NCBI RefSeq assembly: GCF_003441615.1
Contig: NZ_CP031842.1
Location: 2,126,501-2,190,500, forward strand
Direction of reading: 5' to 3'
Length of the DNA stretch: 64,000 nt
Source: Dechloromonas sp. HYN0024
GTDB taxonomy: Bacteria > Pseudomonadota > Gammaproteobacteria > Burkholderiales > Rhodocyclaceae
The stretch's first letter is position 1. Every line of letters begins with the position of its first letter. A program made the position numbers and the translations under genes. Positions 37,565 through 47,376 of the stretch are shown one piece after another. Below the pieces are notes generated by a model. The model ran no database searches, had not been told where the DNA came from, and saw only the letters and a list, made by a program, of their open reading frames with translations.

Positions 37565-38011
37565 TTACTCGGCTACGACGGCCACGGAAATGTTGGCAAC
37601 CACATCGGTATGCAGGGCGACGTCGAGCGGGAACTCGCCGAGTGCCTTGAGCGGACCGTCCGGCATGCGGATGGAAGCCTTGTCGACATCGAAACCGGCA
37701 GCCTTGAGGGCTTCGGCGATATCAACGTTACCGACGGAACCGAACAGACGGCCGTCCATGCCGGCCTTGCGGGCGACGGACACGGCGGTGCCGTTCATCT
37801 TGTCGGCAACGCCCTGGGCGGCAGCCAGCTTTTCAGCGGCAAGCTTTTCCAGTTCGGCGCGGCGCGATTCGAATTCAGCCATGGCGGCCGGCGTGGCGCG
37901 CTTGGCCATGCGTTGCGGAATCAGGAAATTACGGGCGTAGCCGTCCTTGACCTTGACGACATCGCCGAGGTTACCGAGGTTAACAACCTTTTCGAGCAGA
38001 ATGATTTGCAT
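37565..38011 (-). CDS. rplI: 50S ribosomal protein L9
   Basis: 148 residues, usual length. [19 protein letters not shown] and [16 protein letters not shown] are the L9 N-domain signature; a long helix and C-domain follow. Binds 23S rRNA at the L1 base. Last gene of the rpsF operon, 18 bases after rpsR. Confidence 0.98.
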   Translation of the reverse strand: MQIILLEKVVNLGNLGDVVKVKDGYARNFLIPQRMAKRATPAAMAEFESRRAELEKLAAEKLAAAQGVADKMNGTAVSVARKAGMDGRLFGSVGNVDIAEALKAAGFDVDKASIRMPDGPLKALGEFPLDVALHTDVVANISVAVVAE

Positions 38012-38029
38012 GTTTCGTCTCCTCGAAAA

Positions 38030-38305
38030 TTATTGATGGTTGTCGGTGTAAGGCAGCAGGGCCATGAAGCGGGCGCGCTTGATAGCGGTGCCCAGCTGGC
38101 GCTGGTAGCCGGCCTTGGTGCCGGTCAGACGAGCCGGCATGATCTTGGCGTTTTCCTGGATGAATTCCTTGAGGACATCCACATCCTTGTAGTCGATCTG
38201 TTCGACCTTTTCAGCCGTGAAGCGGCAGAACTTGCGACGCTTGAACAGGCCGCCACCGCGCTTCTTTTTCTTGTCGTCATCCTTCTTCTTGAAGAATCGA
38301 GCCAT
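38030..38305 (-). CDS. rpsR: 30S ribosomal protein S18
   Basis: 91 residues, with a Lys-rich N-terminal extension ([16 protein letters not shown]) before the conserved RRKFCRF and [11 protein letters not shown] segments. Its start lies 29 bases inside the 3' end of priB. Binds 16S rRNA with S6. Confidence 0.98.
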   Translation of the reverse strand: MARFFKKKDDDKKKKRGGGLFKRRKFCRFTAEKVEQIDYKDVDVLKEFIQENAKIMPARLTGTKAGYQRQLGTAIKRARFMALLPYTDNHQ

Positions 38306-38606
38306 TTTCGTTTCCTTCCAAAAATTCGAGTGTATTCACATGCAGTACGGGCGCTTTGCTGTTGCGACTCTTGGCAGCCAGAAATCCGGTCAGTTTGACC
38401 GCTCCCCCGAGGGGTGCTGCCTGCAGCCAGCGGGCGTTTTCACCCAGGGCCACGACAGCGATTTCCACTTCCACCAGGCGCTCCACACCACTTTCGATCT
38501 GCGAGGAACTGTGTTGCAGCCATCCTTCGCTAACCGCTACTCCGGCTGGTGTGTAACGCAAAGCCTTGCGTTCGACCAGTTTTCCCGAGAGTGTGATGCA
38601 GTTCAG
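38277..38606 (-). CDS. priB: Primosomal replication protein N, probable CTG start
   Basis: Single-strand DNA-binding OB-fold protein that helps PriA restart forks. The family begins with a short strand, then LVER-x-LRYTPAG. Here this is [22 protein letters not shown], with CTG at 38606 where Met is expected; the in-frame codon two upstream is a TAG stop. No ATG or GTG precedes the conserved region; a TTG at 38561 would delete the first strand. From CTG the protein is 109 residues, normal for PriB. It lies 22 bases after the rpsF stop, with a GGGAAAT stretch upstream as a weak ribosome site. Confidence 0.85.
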   Translation of the reverse strand: MNCITLSGKLVERKALRYTPAGVAVSEGWLQHSSSQIESGVERLVEVEIAVVALGENARWLQAAPLGGAVKLTGFLAAKSRNSKAPVLHVNTLEFLEGNENGSILQEEG

Positions 38607-38628
38607 CCGCTATTTCCCGTACGGAGTC

Positions 38629-39012
38629 TTAGGCAGCAGCCGCTTCAGCCTGCACAGCCGGAGCTGCATCGCCAGGCATCATCGACTTGGACTTCTCTTC
38701 CTTCATCATCGGGGAAGGAGTCGTCACAGCCGCTTTCATCTTGACGGTCAGGTGGCGCAGCACAGCGTCGTTGAACTTGAACGAATGTTCGAGTTCGTTC
38801 AGCGTTTCGCCGTCGCACTCGATGTTCATCAGAACGTAGTGAGCCTTGTGGATCTTCTGGATCGGGTAAGCCAGTTGACGGCGGCCCCAGTCTTCCAGAC
38901 GATGAATGGTGCCGTTCTTGGCGGCAACAATGGCGCGATAGCGCTCGACCATGCCGGGCACTTGTTCGCTTTGGTCCGGATGGACGATAAAGCAGATTTC
39001 GTAATGGCGCAT
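38629..39012 (-). CDS. rpsF: 30S ribosomal protein S6
   Basis: 127 residues. [19 protein letters not shown] at the N-terminus and [14 protein letters not shown] are diagnostic for S6. The C-terminal tail is Met/Lys-rich then alanine-rich. First gene of the operon rpsF-priB-rpsR-rplI; the 112 bases upstream hold its promoter region, which I cannot pinpoint. Confidence 0.98.
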   Translation of the reverse strand: MRHYEICFIVHPDQSEQVPGMVERYRAIVAAKNGTIHRLEDWGRRQLAYPIQKIHKAHYVLMNIECDGETLNELEHSFKFNDAVLRHLTVKMKAAVTTPSPMMKEEKSKSMMPGDAAPAVQAEAAAA

Positions 39013-39124
39013 GCAATCTCCTTTTGGGATAAACCCTCCGCCATGCGGGTGCGGTAGGGCAAGGTGGAAAAGCCCACGACTATATCAGAAATCGCGGGCT
39101 TTGGGGAAAAACTGGGGATCGTGC

Positions 39125-40906
39125 TTAGAAGCTATCGTCGGCCAGTTCGAGCGCGCCCGCCGCACCGGCCACCACCGACTCGGCCAGACCGGCAGCCTGG
39201 GTCAGGAAATGATCAGCATAGAAGCGCGTCGTTGCCAGCTTGGCTACCCAGAACGGATCGCTCTCGCCAGATGCCAGCTTGCTCCGGGCAATGACGGCAG
39301 CCCGACCCATTTGCCAGCCACCGGCGACAATGCCGAAGAGATAGAGGAAAGGCACGGCCCCGGCATGTGCCGCCTTGGGATCAGCCGAGAAGGTGCCAAC
39401 CAGCCAGTTCACAGCCTTTTCCAGGGCCTCGATAGCGGCCTGCTGGCGCGCCCCGATGCCGGCCAGATCGCCGTCGAGTTGAGCCGCTGCGGCCCGCATG
39501 TCGGCGATCACCGCGAGAATGGTGGCACCCTTTTCACGGGCAATCTTGCGGCCGATCAGGTCGTTCGCCTGAATCGCCGTCGTGCCTTCATAGATGGCCG
39601 TGATGCGTGCATCACGCAGATGCTGGGCAGCACCGGTTTCCTCGATATAGCCCATGCCACCATGCACCTGCACGCCGAGCGAGGCAATGTCGATGGCGCT
39701 CTCGGTACTCCAGCCCTTGACCACAGGAATCAGCAGATCAGCGAAGGCACGGGCCTTTTCGCGGGCGACAGCATCGGGATTGGCATGGGCATTGTCCTGC
39801 GCTGCCGCCGTGACATAAGCCAGAGCGCGCATGGCCTCGATGCGGGCACGCATGGAAAGGAGCATGCGACGCACGTCCGGATGCTTGATGATGGGCACCT
39901 TCGGGCCGCCCCTGACACCGACTTCGGTCCCCTGAACACGCTCTTTGGCATAGACGACGGCGCGCTGGTAGGCACGCTCGGCATCGCCAAGCCCTTCGAG
40001 GCCGACATTGAAGCGGGCGGCGTTCATCATGATGAACATGTACTCGAGGCCGCGATTTTCCTCGCCGACCAGGGTGCCGATAGCGCCGCCGTGATCGCCG
40101 AAGGCGAGCACAGCGGTCGGGCTGCCGTGGATGCCAAGCTTGTGTTCGATCGACACGCAATAGACGTCATTGCGTTCGCCGGGCGTGCCGTCCGCCTTAA
40201 GCAGGAACTTGGGGACGACAAAGAGCGAAATCCCCTTGACGCCTTCCGGCGCATTGGGGGTGCGAGCCAGCACGAGATGGACGATGTTGTCCGTCATGTC
40301 GTGCTCGCCGTAGGTAATGAAAATTTTCTGGCCGAAAACCTTGTACGTGCCATCCCCCACCGGCTCGGCGCGCGAACGCACGGCGGCCAGATCGGAACCG
40401 GCCGACGGCTCGGTCAGGTTCATCGTACCGGTCCACTCACCGGAAACCAGATTCGGCAGATAGGCCGCCTTCTGTTCGTCCGTACCGGCAATCATCAGCG
40501 CCTCGATGGCGCCCTGGGTCAGCATTGGGCACAGCGAGAAGGCATGATTGGCCGCCTTCCACATTTCGCTGACGGCCGTAGACAGCAGCTTGGGCAAACC
40601 CTGCCCACCAAACTCTGGATCGCAACCAAGGCCATTCCAGCCGTTATCGACGAACTGGCGATAGGCCTCCTTGAAACCCGGCGAGGTAGTGACGACGGTA
40701 TCTTTCCATTTGGCGCCATCCCGGTCGCCCACCCGGTTCAGCGGCGACAAGACTTCGCCGGAAAAGCGGGCGGCCTCTTCGAGAATCGCATCGACCACAT
40801 CAGGCGAGGCTTCTTCACAACCGGGCAGGGAAACCACCTGATCAAGGCCGGCCAGTTCCTGCATGACAAAACGCATTTCTTTCAGCGGGGCAAGATATTC
40901 ACTCAT
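39125..40906 (-). CDS. Acyl-CoA dehydrogenase with C-terminal extension (DmdC-like family)
   Basis: FAD-dependent acyl-CoA dehydrogenase of 593 residues from the ATG at 40906 (MSEYLAPLKEMRF), overlapping the FimV-like gene stop by 8 bases. The FAD/substrate loop TGTMNLTEPSAGSDL and the catalytic Glu in IYEGTTAIQ are present, and the approx. 590-residue length with an extra C-terminal domain fits the 3-methylmercaptopropionyl-CoA dehydrogenase-like group. Those enzymes may also act on ordinary acyl-CoAs. The etfBA genes in the same direction upstream would take its electrons. Confidence 0.93.
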   Translation of the reverse strand: MSEYLAPLKEMRFVMQELAGLDQVVSLPGCEEASPDVVDAILEEAARFSGEVLSPLNRVGDRDGAKWKDTVVTTSPGFKEAYRQFVDNGWNGLGCDPEFGGQGLPKLLSTAVSEMWKAANHAFSLCPMLTQGAIEALMIAGTDEQKAAYLPNLVSGEWTGTMNLTEPSAGSDLAAVRSRAEPVGDGTYKVFGQKIFITYGEHDMTDNIVHLVLARTPNAPEGVKGISLFVVPKFLLKADGTPGERNDVYCVSIEHKLGIHGSPTAVLAFGDHGGAIGTLVGEENRGLEYMFIMMNAARFNVGLEGLGDAERAYQRAVVYAKERVQGTEVGVRGGPKVPIIKHPDVRRMLLSMRARIEAMRALAYVTAAAQDNAHANPDAVAREKARAFADLLIPVVKGWSTESAIDIASLGVQVHGGMGYIEETGAAQHLRDARITAIYEGTTAIQANDLIGRKIAREKGATILAVIADMRAAAAQLDGDLAGIGARQQAAIEALEKAVNWLVGTFSADPKAAHAGAVPFLYLFGIVAGGWQMGRAAVIARSKLASGESDPFWVAKLATTRFYADHFLTQAAGLAESVVAGAAGALELADDSF

Positions 40907-42707
40907 CGGATTTTTCCATACGGTTAGCGGTTTCTTTAAGTTCAATCAGGAACACCAGATCTTCGACGACCGGCAAGCTAAAGCCCAGGCGTTGTCCGCC
41001 CCGGTTATCGCGCAGCAACTGGTAAATATAGCCGACCACATCGCCGGTGTCCCACAGAGTCACGATCATGTTGATCAGACGTGGCATATCCTCCAGGCAA
41101 GTGGCGCGGGGGGCCTGCGGCTGCCCGCCTTCGAGCGGCTCCATCACATTCGCCAATTGCGCCTCATCCCAACTCTGGACCTCGACATTGAAGTTCTGAT
41201 GCAGGTTGCTGGCAACACTTTCGAATTCTGCCCGCATGCCCGCCATCCGGTAGATATCCATCAGGCGTATCCACGGCTGCAGTGCCTCCTGCGGATTCTG
41301 GTCGATGTACTCCTGCAAGGCCTGGGCGGCGCCCTTGACGCGGCCGAAGGAGAGCATGATATCGGCCAGTTCCATGACCGGATTGGCCTCAAACTGCTCA
41401 TTCAGGGTCGTCGCGCTCATCGACAGCACGGAATCATGCCCCCGCGCTGGGGCCGGCACAGCCGAAGCGGGACTGTTGTCTTCCGCGTGCAGGTCAAAAT
41501 CGACCTCCATCGGCATTGCCATTTCTGCCGACCCAAAGCTCAGATCGACCGCACCATTCTCCTCAACTTCTTCATCACGCTTCGGATCAATCGTCGCAAC
41601 CGGAACCAGAATTCCCGATTCAGCGCCGCCATCACCGTGCTGCCTGGCCTGATGCTGCCGCCAGCCGAGCCAGCCGGCCAGGCCGAAGACCGCCCCAAGC
41701 AGAACGCCGTACAGTGTCCACTCCGACAGGCCGGACGTTTCTTCGACAGGCGGCGGCAACCTCGGCAGTGAGCGCGCGGTCTGCTCCCCTGCCGGCATTG
41801 CTGCGCCAGGTGTCGGCGACGGAGCATTCGGTGCACTTCCCCCCGGAACGGATGAACCGGATGCCGGCACCGCGCCATTATTTTCAACACGCTTGGCAAA
41901 CTCCACCGCACGCAACTGGATTTCGCCCAGCGTGCCTTCCATGTTGTGCAACTTTTCGGCGGCGGCCATTTGCGTCGTAGCCTGCTCGTGCAGGGCCATC
42001 AGCATACGAAACTCAAGGCGCAATATCTCGCGCTGCGCCTCCTTCGCCTCCGCGCCCTGCAGGAACAAATCGGTGGCCAGGCGAAGCGACGGTTCGGCAT
42101 CGAAGCCACCATCCGACAACATCAGACGATCACGAACCGGAGATGCCTTCGGCCGCCGCTCGGCTCGCCGCGGCGTCAATCTGGGTGGCGCAGCCACGAC
42201 CGGCGAGGGAGAGGAAGCGAAAGCCCCCCTGACCGAAGACCGTACCGACTGCCGTTCGGGAGGCAAAGCGGTCTCTGGTAGACGGGCCGCCACGACCGGC
42301 GCAACGCCGCTCCCCGGCGGAGTTGCCATCAACATATAGTCACGGGATATTTCATGGCCGCAACCAAGTTGAATCGCCATTTCCAGAATCGGCTCGCGCA
42401 AGGGATTATCGGAGCGAATTTCAAGCACTGGCTGGGCGCCCTTGCGAACGGTCAAAGCGGCTTTCCGGAGCCAGGGCAGATCATCCCCACCAGAGGGCTG
42501 GACCAGTCGAAAACAGCTTGCTTCAATCTTCTGCTTATCGACCCCGAGTAGATCGATTTCCAGCTGGATGGGCTGGCCCAGAACGGGCTGCCCACGCAGA
42601 TCGCCCAAGCCGACCGCCGACGCTCCCCCAGACAAGGTGAGCACGAACACCAGCAAGGCATAGCGGCGAGCAAAGCGACTCAAAGACAAAACTCCAAATA
42701 ACATCAA
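40899..42707 (-). CDS. FimV/HubP-like inner membrane protein
   Basis: 602 residues. N-terminal signal segment, then AVGLGDLRGQPVLGQPIQLEIDLLG, which is the FimV N-terminal domain signature. A variable Pro/Ala-rich linker and a helical stretch follow. One transmembrane helix (TLYGVLLGAVFGLAGWLGW) lies near 330-350, then an acidic cytoplasmic region with TPR-like helices near the C-terminus (VKGAAQALQEYIDQNPQEAL). FimV proteins organise polar machinery and type IV pili. Shorter than FimV of Pseudomonas. No pilus genes adjoin it. Confidence 0.75.
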   Translation of the reverse strand: MMLFGVLSLSRFARRYALLVFVLTLSGGASAVGLGDLRGQPVLGQPIQLEIDLLGVDKQKIEASCFRLVQPSGGDDLPWLRKAALTVRKGAQPVLEIRSDNPLREPILEMAIQLGCGHEISRDYMLMATPPGSGVAPVVAARLPETALPPERQSVRSSVRGAFASSPSPVVAAPPRLTPRRAERRPKASPVRDRLMLSDGGFDAEPSLRLATDLFLQGAEAKEAQREILRLEFRMLMALHEQATTQMAAAEKLHNMEGTLGEIQLRAVEFAKRVENNGAVPASGSSVPGGSAPNAPSPTPGAAMPAGEQTARSLPRLPPPVEETSGLSEWTLYGVLLGAVFGLAGWLGWRQHQARQHGDGGAESGILVPVATIDPKRDEEVEENGAVDLSFGSAEMAMPMEVDFDLHAEDNSPASAVPAPARGHDSVLSMSATTLNEQFEANPVMELADIMLSFGRVKGAAQALQEYIDQNPQEALQPWIRLMDIYRMAGMRAEFESVASNLHQNFNVEVQSWDEAQLANVMEPLEGGQPQAPRATCLEDMPRLINMIVTLWDTGDVVGYIYQLLRDNRGGQRLGFSLPVVEDLVFLIELKETANRMEKSDE

Positions 42708-42726
42708 ATTTGGTGAATTGTAGCCG

Positions 42727-43392
42727 TTATTTCTTGGTCAGATAAACCGAATCATCAAAGCTGGCAACCCATTGGGGACGATAAACAACAAATAGCGTCA
42801 TCATCATTCCCGACAGCCATGCTTCCGAGAATGCCAGCAGCAGAAAATAGGGGAAATATTCACTGAACAGATAATCCCATTCATAGACCCCAATCACCGC
42901 CAGTAGGAGCGTTGCAGCAAAGCCGACGCCGATGATGGTCAGCGCCGCGCCGAGAAATCCATTGACGAAGATATAAACAAAAAAATGTCGGGGCAAGGCG
43001 GCCGAAAGCAGGCGAAAGAAAAAGTGACTCAGCGCCACACTCAAGCCAGCCAGAAGCAAGGCATTGGCACCATAGGCAAACGGCCCGGCCGCACCATTCA
43101 GGGTAATGCCCAGGGTCACCAGGGAAAGCCCGACAAAGGCGAGATGTGGCCCGAAACTCAGGGTGAACACGGTCGCCCCGAGCAGATGAAAATTCAGGCC
43201 GGGCTTGACGCCAGCCTTGAGGCTCCAGATCAGGGTGAGCAGAACAATCATGCCGAGCCACACATTGAATTGCTCGGAATCCCTCAGCCGCCCCCAGGGT
43301 GCGCGCCAAAGACTATGGGCGAAAAACAGTAGCCAGGCGATCCATGCCGCCCAGTACCATCCTTCGCCCAGCAGAGTGTCAGTCAGATTCAC
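42727..43392 (-). CDS. CbiM-like energy-coupling-type membrane protein
   Basis: 221 residues with about six or seven hydrophobic helices. FHLLGATVFTLSFGPHLAFV and the LNGAAGPFAYGANALL segment resemble the substrate component CbiM/NikM of ECF metal transporters. The usual partners CbiN, CbiQ and CbiO are not adjacent, so it may work alone or with distant partners. Lies between etfA and the FimV-like gene. Confidence 0.7.
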   Translation of the reverse strand: MNLTDTLLGEGWYWAAWIAWLLFFAHSLWRAPWGRLRDSEQFNVWLGMIVLLTLIWSLKAGVKPGLNFHLLGATVFTLSFGPHLAFVGLSLVTLGITLNGAAGPFAYGANALLLAGLSVALSHFFFRLLSAALPRHFFVYIFVNGFLGAALTIIGVGFAATLLLAVIGVYEWDYLFSEYFPYFLLLAFSEAWLSGMMMTLFVVYRPQWVASFDDSVYLTKK

Positions 43393-43428
43393 CTGGCTAT
43401 TCTATTACCGGTGCCTGACTTTTTGGTG

Positions 43429-44361
43429 TCAGCCGACGGCGCTAACGAGTTGCGGCACGACCTCGAACAAATCACCCACCAGCCCGTAATCGGCGACCTG
43501 GAAGATCGGTGCGTCGGGGTCCTTGTTGATGGCGACGATGACCTTCGACTCCTTCATGCCGGCCAGATGCTGGATGGCACCCGAGATACCGACGGCTATG
43601 TAGAGCTGCGGCGCGACGATCTTGCCGGTCTGGCCGACCTGATAATCGTTCGGCACGAAGCCGGCATCGACGGCGGCGCGGGAAGCACCAAGGGCGGCCC
43701 CGAGTTTGTCGGCAAGCGGCTCAAGCAGGGCGTGATAGTTCTCGCCACTGCCCAGACCACGGCCACCGGAGACGATGATCTTGGCAGCGCCCAGTTCGGG
43801 ACGCTCGGACTTGGTCAGTTCGCGGTGGGTCAGCGTGCTCTGTGCCGTATCAGCGGCCGCCGCGATGGCTTCGACCGGGGCGCTGTTGCCAGTGGCGACG
43901 GCATCGAAAGCGGTGGTCCGCACGGTGATGACCTTGACGCTGTCGGCGCTCTTCACCGTCGCCAGCGCATTGCCGGCGTAGATCGGACGAACGAAGGTGT
44001 CAGCCGATTCAACACCGGTGATTTCGGAAATCTGCGCGACGTCGAGCAGAGCGGCAACGCGCGGCAGGAGGTTCTTGCCGAAGGTGGTGGCCGGGGCCAG
44101 GATGTGGCTGTAGCCGGATGCGTTGGCGATGACCAGCGCCGTCAGATTCTCGGCGGTCTGGCTCTGGTAGTGGGCGGCGTCGGCCACTTTTACCTGGGTA
44201 ACACCTTGCAGGCCGGCGGCGGCCTGGGCGGCAGCAGCGCAGTTGCTGCCAGCGACGAGGACGTGAATGTCGCCGCCAATCTTCTGGGCCGCAGCAACGG
44301 TATTGAGGGTGGCGGCCTTGAGGCTGGCGTGGTCGTGTTCGGCGATTACAAGAATAGTCAT
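43429..44361 (-). CDS. etfA: Electron transfer flavoprotein subunit alpha
   Basis: 310 residues. The C-terminal FAD domain has [35 protein letters not shown] and [15 protein letters not shown], all typical. Pairs with EtfB to pass electrons from acyl-CoA dehydrogenases to the quinone pool. Starts 2 bases after the etfB stop. Confidence 0.97.
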   Translation of the reverse strand: MTILVIAEHDHASLKAATLNTVAAAQKIGGDIHVLVAGSNCAAAAQAAAGLQGVTQVKVADAAHYQSQTAENLTALVIANASGYSHILAPATTFGKNLLPRVAALLDVAQISEITGVESADTFVRPIYAGNALATVKSADSVKVITVRTTAFDAVATGNSAPVEAIAAAADTAQSTLTHRELTKSERPELGAAKIIVSGGRGLGSGENYHALLEPLADKLGAALGASRAAVDAGFVPNDYQVGQTGKIVAPQLYIAVGISGAIQHLAGMKESKVIVAINKDPDAPIFQVADYGLVGDLFEVVPQLVSAVG

Positions 44362-44363
44362 GA

Positions 44364-45113
44364 TCAGATCACCTTGGCTTCGTTCTTGAGTTTGTTGACG
44401 AGTTCAGCGACATCGGCGACGCGGATGCCGGCACTGCGCTTGGCGGGTTCGGCGACCTTGAGGGTGCTCAGGCGCGGGGCGACATCGACACCGAGGTCAG
44501 CCGGCTTGACGGTGTCGAGCGGCTTCTTCTTGGCTTTCATGATGTTGGGCAGCGTGGCGTAACGCGGCTCGTTGAGGCGCAGGTCGGTGGACACCACTGC
44601 CGGCAGGGAGATTTCGAGGGTCTCGAGACCGCCGTCAATTTCGCGAGTAACGGCCGCCTTGCCGTTGGCGATGACGACCTTGGAGGCGAAGGTGGCTTGC
44701 GGCCAGTTCTGCAGGGCGGCGAGCATCTGGCCGGTCTGGTTGGCATCGTCGTCGATGGCCTGCTTGCCGCAGATGACGAGTTGCGGTTGTTCCTTGTCGC
44801 ACAGGGCCTTCAACAGCTTGGCGACGGCCAGCGGCTGGAGATCGACATCGGTTTCAACGAGGATGCCACGGTCGGCACCAATCGCCATCGCCGTGCGCAG
44901 GGTTTCCTGGCAGGCGGCGACACCACACGAGACAGCAACGACTTCCGTCGCAATGCCGGCTTCCTTGAGGCGGACGGCTTCTTCAATGGCGATTTCATCG
45001 AAGGGGTTCATGCTCATCTTGACGTTGGCCAGATCAACACCAGTGCCATCGGCCTTGACGCGAACCTTGACGTTGTAATCAACGACGCGTTTGACGGGTA
45101 CGAGAATCTTCAC
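44364..45113 (-). CDS. etfB: Electron transfer flavoprotein subunit beta
   Basis: 249 residues from the GTG at 45113, which is 6 bases after AAGGAG and yields the canonical [16 protein letters not shown] start. The ATG two codons upstream directly abuts the ribosome site and is less likely. [22 protein letters not shown] is the AMP-binding signature. First gene of the etfBA unit, divergent from the TetR gene with two palindromes between. Confidence 0.95.
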   Translation of the reverse strand: MKILVPVKRVVDYNVKVRVKADGTGVDLANVKMSMNPFDEIAIEEAVRLKEAGIATEVVAVSCGVAACQETLRTAMAIGADRGILVETDVDLQPLAVAKLLKALCDKEQPQLVICGKQAIDDDANQTGQMLAALQNWPQATFASKVVIANGKAAVTREIDGGLETLEISLPAVVSTDLRLNEPRYATLPNIMKAKKKPLDTVKPADLGVDVAPRLSTLKVAEPAKRSAGIRVADVAELVNKLKNEAKVI

Positions 45114-45190
45114 CTGCATCTCCTTTTGGATTCGACTTTTTTGAATTACAGCCACCTGTTTGACAGGCGATCTCTCAATCAGCACAATGA

Positions 45191-45208
45191 CCATACTGTG
45201 TCGTATGG
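45191..45208. promoter_or_regulatory. Palindromic operator candidate 1
   Basis: CCATAC-N6-GTATGG, a perfect 6-base inverted repeat in the divergent region between etfB and the TetR gene. The same half-sites recur 22 bases further on. Confidence 0.75.
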
Positions 45209-45212
45209 AAAA

Positions 45213-45230
45213 GCATACGGTAGCGTATGG
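45213..45230. promoter_or_regulatory. Palindromic operator candidate 2, overlapping the TetR start codon
   Basis: GCATAC-N6-GTATGG; the inner bases extend it to CATACG-N4-CGTATG. Its centre is 22 bases (two helix turns) from that of candidate 1, and it includes the ATG of the regulator at 45227, which fits autorepression and control of etfBA. Confidence 0.75.
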
Positions 45231-45850
45231 AAAACAAACCTGTCAAGCCCTTGATTAAATCCTCATCAGTCAAACCTCGCAAGAGCGCCACCGTGGCGCG
45301 CACGCAACTCGACCCGGAACGCTGGGTGGACGAGGCGATCGACGTGCTCGCCCGCGAGGGGATCAGCGGCTTGCGCGTCGAGGTTCTGGCCAAGCGCTGC
45401 GGTGTCACCAAAGGCAGCTTTTACTGGCACTTCAAAGATCGGCAGGCCTTGCTCGACGCCGTGCTTGAGCAATGGAAAATCGGGCGCATCCGCGACATCG
45501 AAAAAACCACCTCGGTCACGGCCGGTCGTGAAAGCCAGCAACTGCATTACGCCATCGAGGTGTATGGTGCCAGCCGGAATCGCAAGGGCATGTCGATCGA
45601 ACTCGCCGTACGCGACTGGGCCCGTCACGATCCGCAGGCAGCCGCCGTGGTCGAGGCTGTGGATCTCTATCGACTGGAATGCACACGCAAACTGTTCGTC
45701 GCCTCGGGGATGTCCGATGCCGAAGCAAAAAGTCGCAGCCTGCTGCTCTACGCCTGCGTCTTCGGCCTGTCGCTAATGCACTACACCCAGTTTGACGACA
45801 ACCTGGCTGATCTCAAGCAACGTATTGCCGAGCGCATCATTGCCAGCTAG
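45227..45850 (+). CDS. TetR/AcrR-family transcriptional regulator
   Basis: 207 residues. The N-terminal helix-turn-helix reads [28 protein letters not shown] in two parts around residues 49-76, typical of TetR. The C-terminal ligand domain is not diagnostic. Divergent from etfBA, and its start codon sits in a palindrome repeated upstream, so it probably represses itself and the etf genes, with an acyl-CoA or fatty acid as likely ligand (inference from neighbours). Its stop overlaps the convergent lipoprotein gene by 4 bases. Confidence 0.93.
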   Translation: MENKPVKPLIKSSSVKPRKSATVARTQLDPERWVDEAIDVLAREGISGLRVEVLAKRCGVTKGSFYWHFKDRQALLDAVLEQWKIGRIRDIEKTTSVTAGRESQQLHYAIEVYGASRNRKGMSIELAVRDWARHDPQAAAVVEAVDLYRLECTRKLFVASGMSDAEAKSRSLLLYACVFGLSLMHYTQFDDNLADLKQRIAERIIAS

Positions 45851-46440
45851 CCGGAACAAGCGCCGGCGCTGATCCCTCTCTCCCAGACCAGCAGATCATC
45901 GGCCAGCTGCGCCACCGTTGCCGACAAGGCAGAAACGCCACCGCGCGCATCCTGGCTGGGAGCCGGCTTGTCGATTTTCAGGTCAAGTTCGGCCAACTGG
46001 CGGCGCGAACGATCGAGCAGGACGGCCCGCCCGCGCAGGATGCCCTGACTGCTTTCGGGGCTGGCAAACACCTGACTGAATTCCGTAATATCGACACGCA
46101 CGAGACAACGGCTCTGGCCCTGCCCCGACATCGAATAATCCAGCAACTGCATCAGTCGCTGCTGCATCATCTGGGCCGGCGGCCCGACCCAGCGCGCCCG
46201 CCCGTATTCGCGCAGACGGGCAGCGTCGACATACGCCAGACGATAATCAATACCCAGTGAATCGAACCACAGCGGTGCCCGCACCTCAAGCGCCATCGGC
46301 TGGGGGCGTGGAGAAGCAAGGAGCCGTACCGGAGGAGGGCCAAAGTCATAGACAGCTAGAGCGCTGTCGCCCCCCCGCTTGCCAGCGGTAAAACAGGCCG
46401 ATAGCAGACCGCAAAAAATGAGTATCGCCAGCCAGCGCAT
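45847..46440 (-). CDS. ABC-type transport auxiliary lipoprotein (PqiC/MCE-associated)
   Basis: 197 residues from the ATG at 46440, which opens a lipoprotein signal with LLSACFTAG; reading from 46503 would bury it. The remainder has the pattern of the ABC_trans_aux family (YDFGPPPVR, LAYVDAARLREYGRARWVGPP). It begins 1 base after the mlaD stop and is the last gene of the Mla-type operon. Probably sits in the outer membrane facing the MCE protein. Confidence 0.85.
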   Translation of the reverse strand: MRWLAILIFCGLLSACFTAGKRGGDSALAVYDFGPPPVRLLASPRPQPMALEVRAPLWFDSLGIDYRLAYVDAARLREYGRARWVGPPAQMMQQRLMQLLDYSMSGQGQSRCLVRVDITEFSQVFASPESSQGILRGRAVLLDRSRRQLAELDLKIDKPAPSQDARGGVSALSATVAQLADDLLVWERGISAGACSG

Positions 46441-46441
46441 G

Positions 46442-47368
46442 CTATTTCCCCCCTGCCGGACTAAACCCTGCCTCACCCGGACCGGGAACCACGGCAGGCG
46501 CACCGAAGACCAAGCCCTGCGGGCTATCTTCCAGAACGCGCATGACGCGGCTCAACTGGCGCGAAGTCAGCGAAAAATCCGTGGCCAGTTCATTAAGGCG
46601 GGGCATCAGCGCCGAGGTGCCGCTGGCCGACGGATCGCCAATCGCCACATCGAGCTTGTCGGTGGCCACCTGCATCTTGCCGATCAGCACTCGCGACTCG
46701 GCGAGCAGGGGTTGAACCTCGCCGGCCGCTTGCGAGAAACTCCGGATGTTGCGGTCGTCGAGCAGCTTTTTGATCTGCACCAGCGTCGTATTGAGATTCT
46801 CAAGCACCGGCTTCATGTTGCCCGAGGCCGCCTCGAGATTAACCAGAGTCGCCTTCAGATGCGCCCGATTTTCCTCATCGAGCACGGCATTGGCCCCTAC
46901 CATCATCTGGCGGGCCTGCTTCAATGTCGCCATACCGGTTTCACCCAGCTCTTCGAGAAGTGACGGAATCATCGTGATGCGGGGTGGCTGGTCGTCGTTT
47001 GGCACCAGCGGCTCGCCATCCTTGCCGGTTTCCAGCAACAGGATATGGGCCAGACCGGTGACGCCCTGATAGTTGAGCTTGGCCACCGTCCCCTTGGTCA
47101 GCGGCACATCCTCATTGACCGAAATGGTCACCAGAATATTGCTGTAATCCTCGGGATCGAGGCGAATGTCGCTGACCTTGCCGACCCGGATGCCCCGATA
47201 GCGTACCTGCGCCTGCGGGTTGAGTCCGCCGATGTTCTGCTTGGTCACGACTATGTACTCATGCTCGGCGTCCTTGGCACCACTCAACCAATAGACGGCA
47301 AGCAAGGCCGCCACCCCGAGGAGAAGTGCAAAGAGACCGGCAGCGAAGGCGTATGACTTGTTTTCCAT
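46442..47368 (-). CDS. mlaD: MCE-domain phospholipid transport protein MlaD
   Basis: 308 residues. One N-terminal transmembrane helix (AGLFALLLGVAALLAVYWL), an MCE domain (VRYRGIRVGKVSDIRLDPED, then LNYQGVTGLAHILL) and a long helical C-terminal region. Longer than E. coli MlaD (183 residues), as is usual where the MCE protein carries a helical tail. Binds lipid in the periplasm as part of the MlaEFD complex. Confidence 0.92.
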   Translation of the reverse strand: MENKSYAFAAGLFALLLGVAALLAVYWLSGAKDAEHEYIVVTKQNIGGLNPQAQVRYRGIRVGKVSDIRLDPEDYSNILVTISVNEDVPLTKGTVAKLNYQGVTGLAHILLLETGKDGEPLVPNDDQPPRITMIPSLLEELGETGMATLKQARQMMVGANAVLDEENRAHLKATLVNLEAASGNMKPVLENLNTTLVQIKKLLDDRNIRSFSQAAGEVQPLLAESRVLIGKMQVATDKLDVAIGDPSASGTSALMPRLNELATDFSLTSRQLSRVMRVLEDSPQGLVFGAPAVVPGPGEAGFSPAGGK

Positions 47369-47376
47369 GAACGTGA

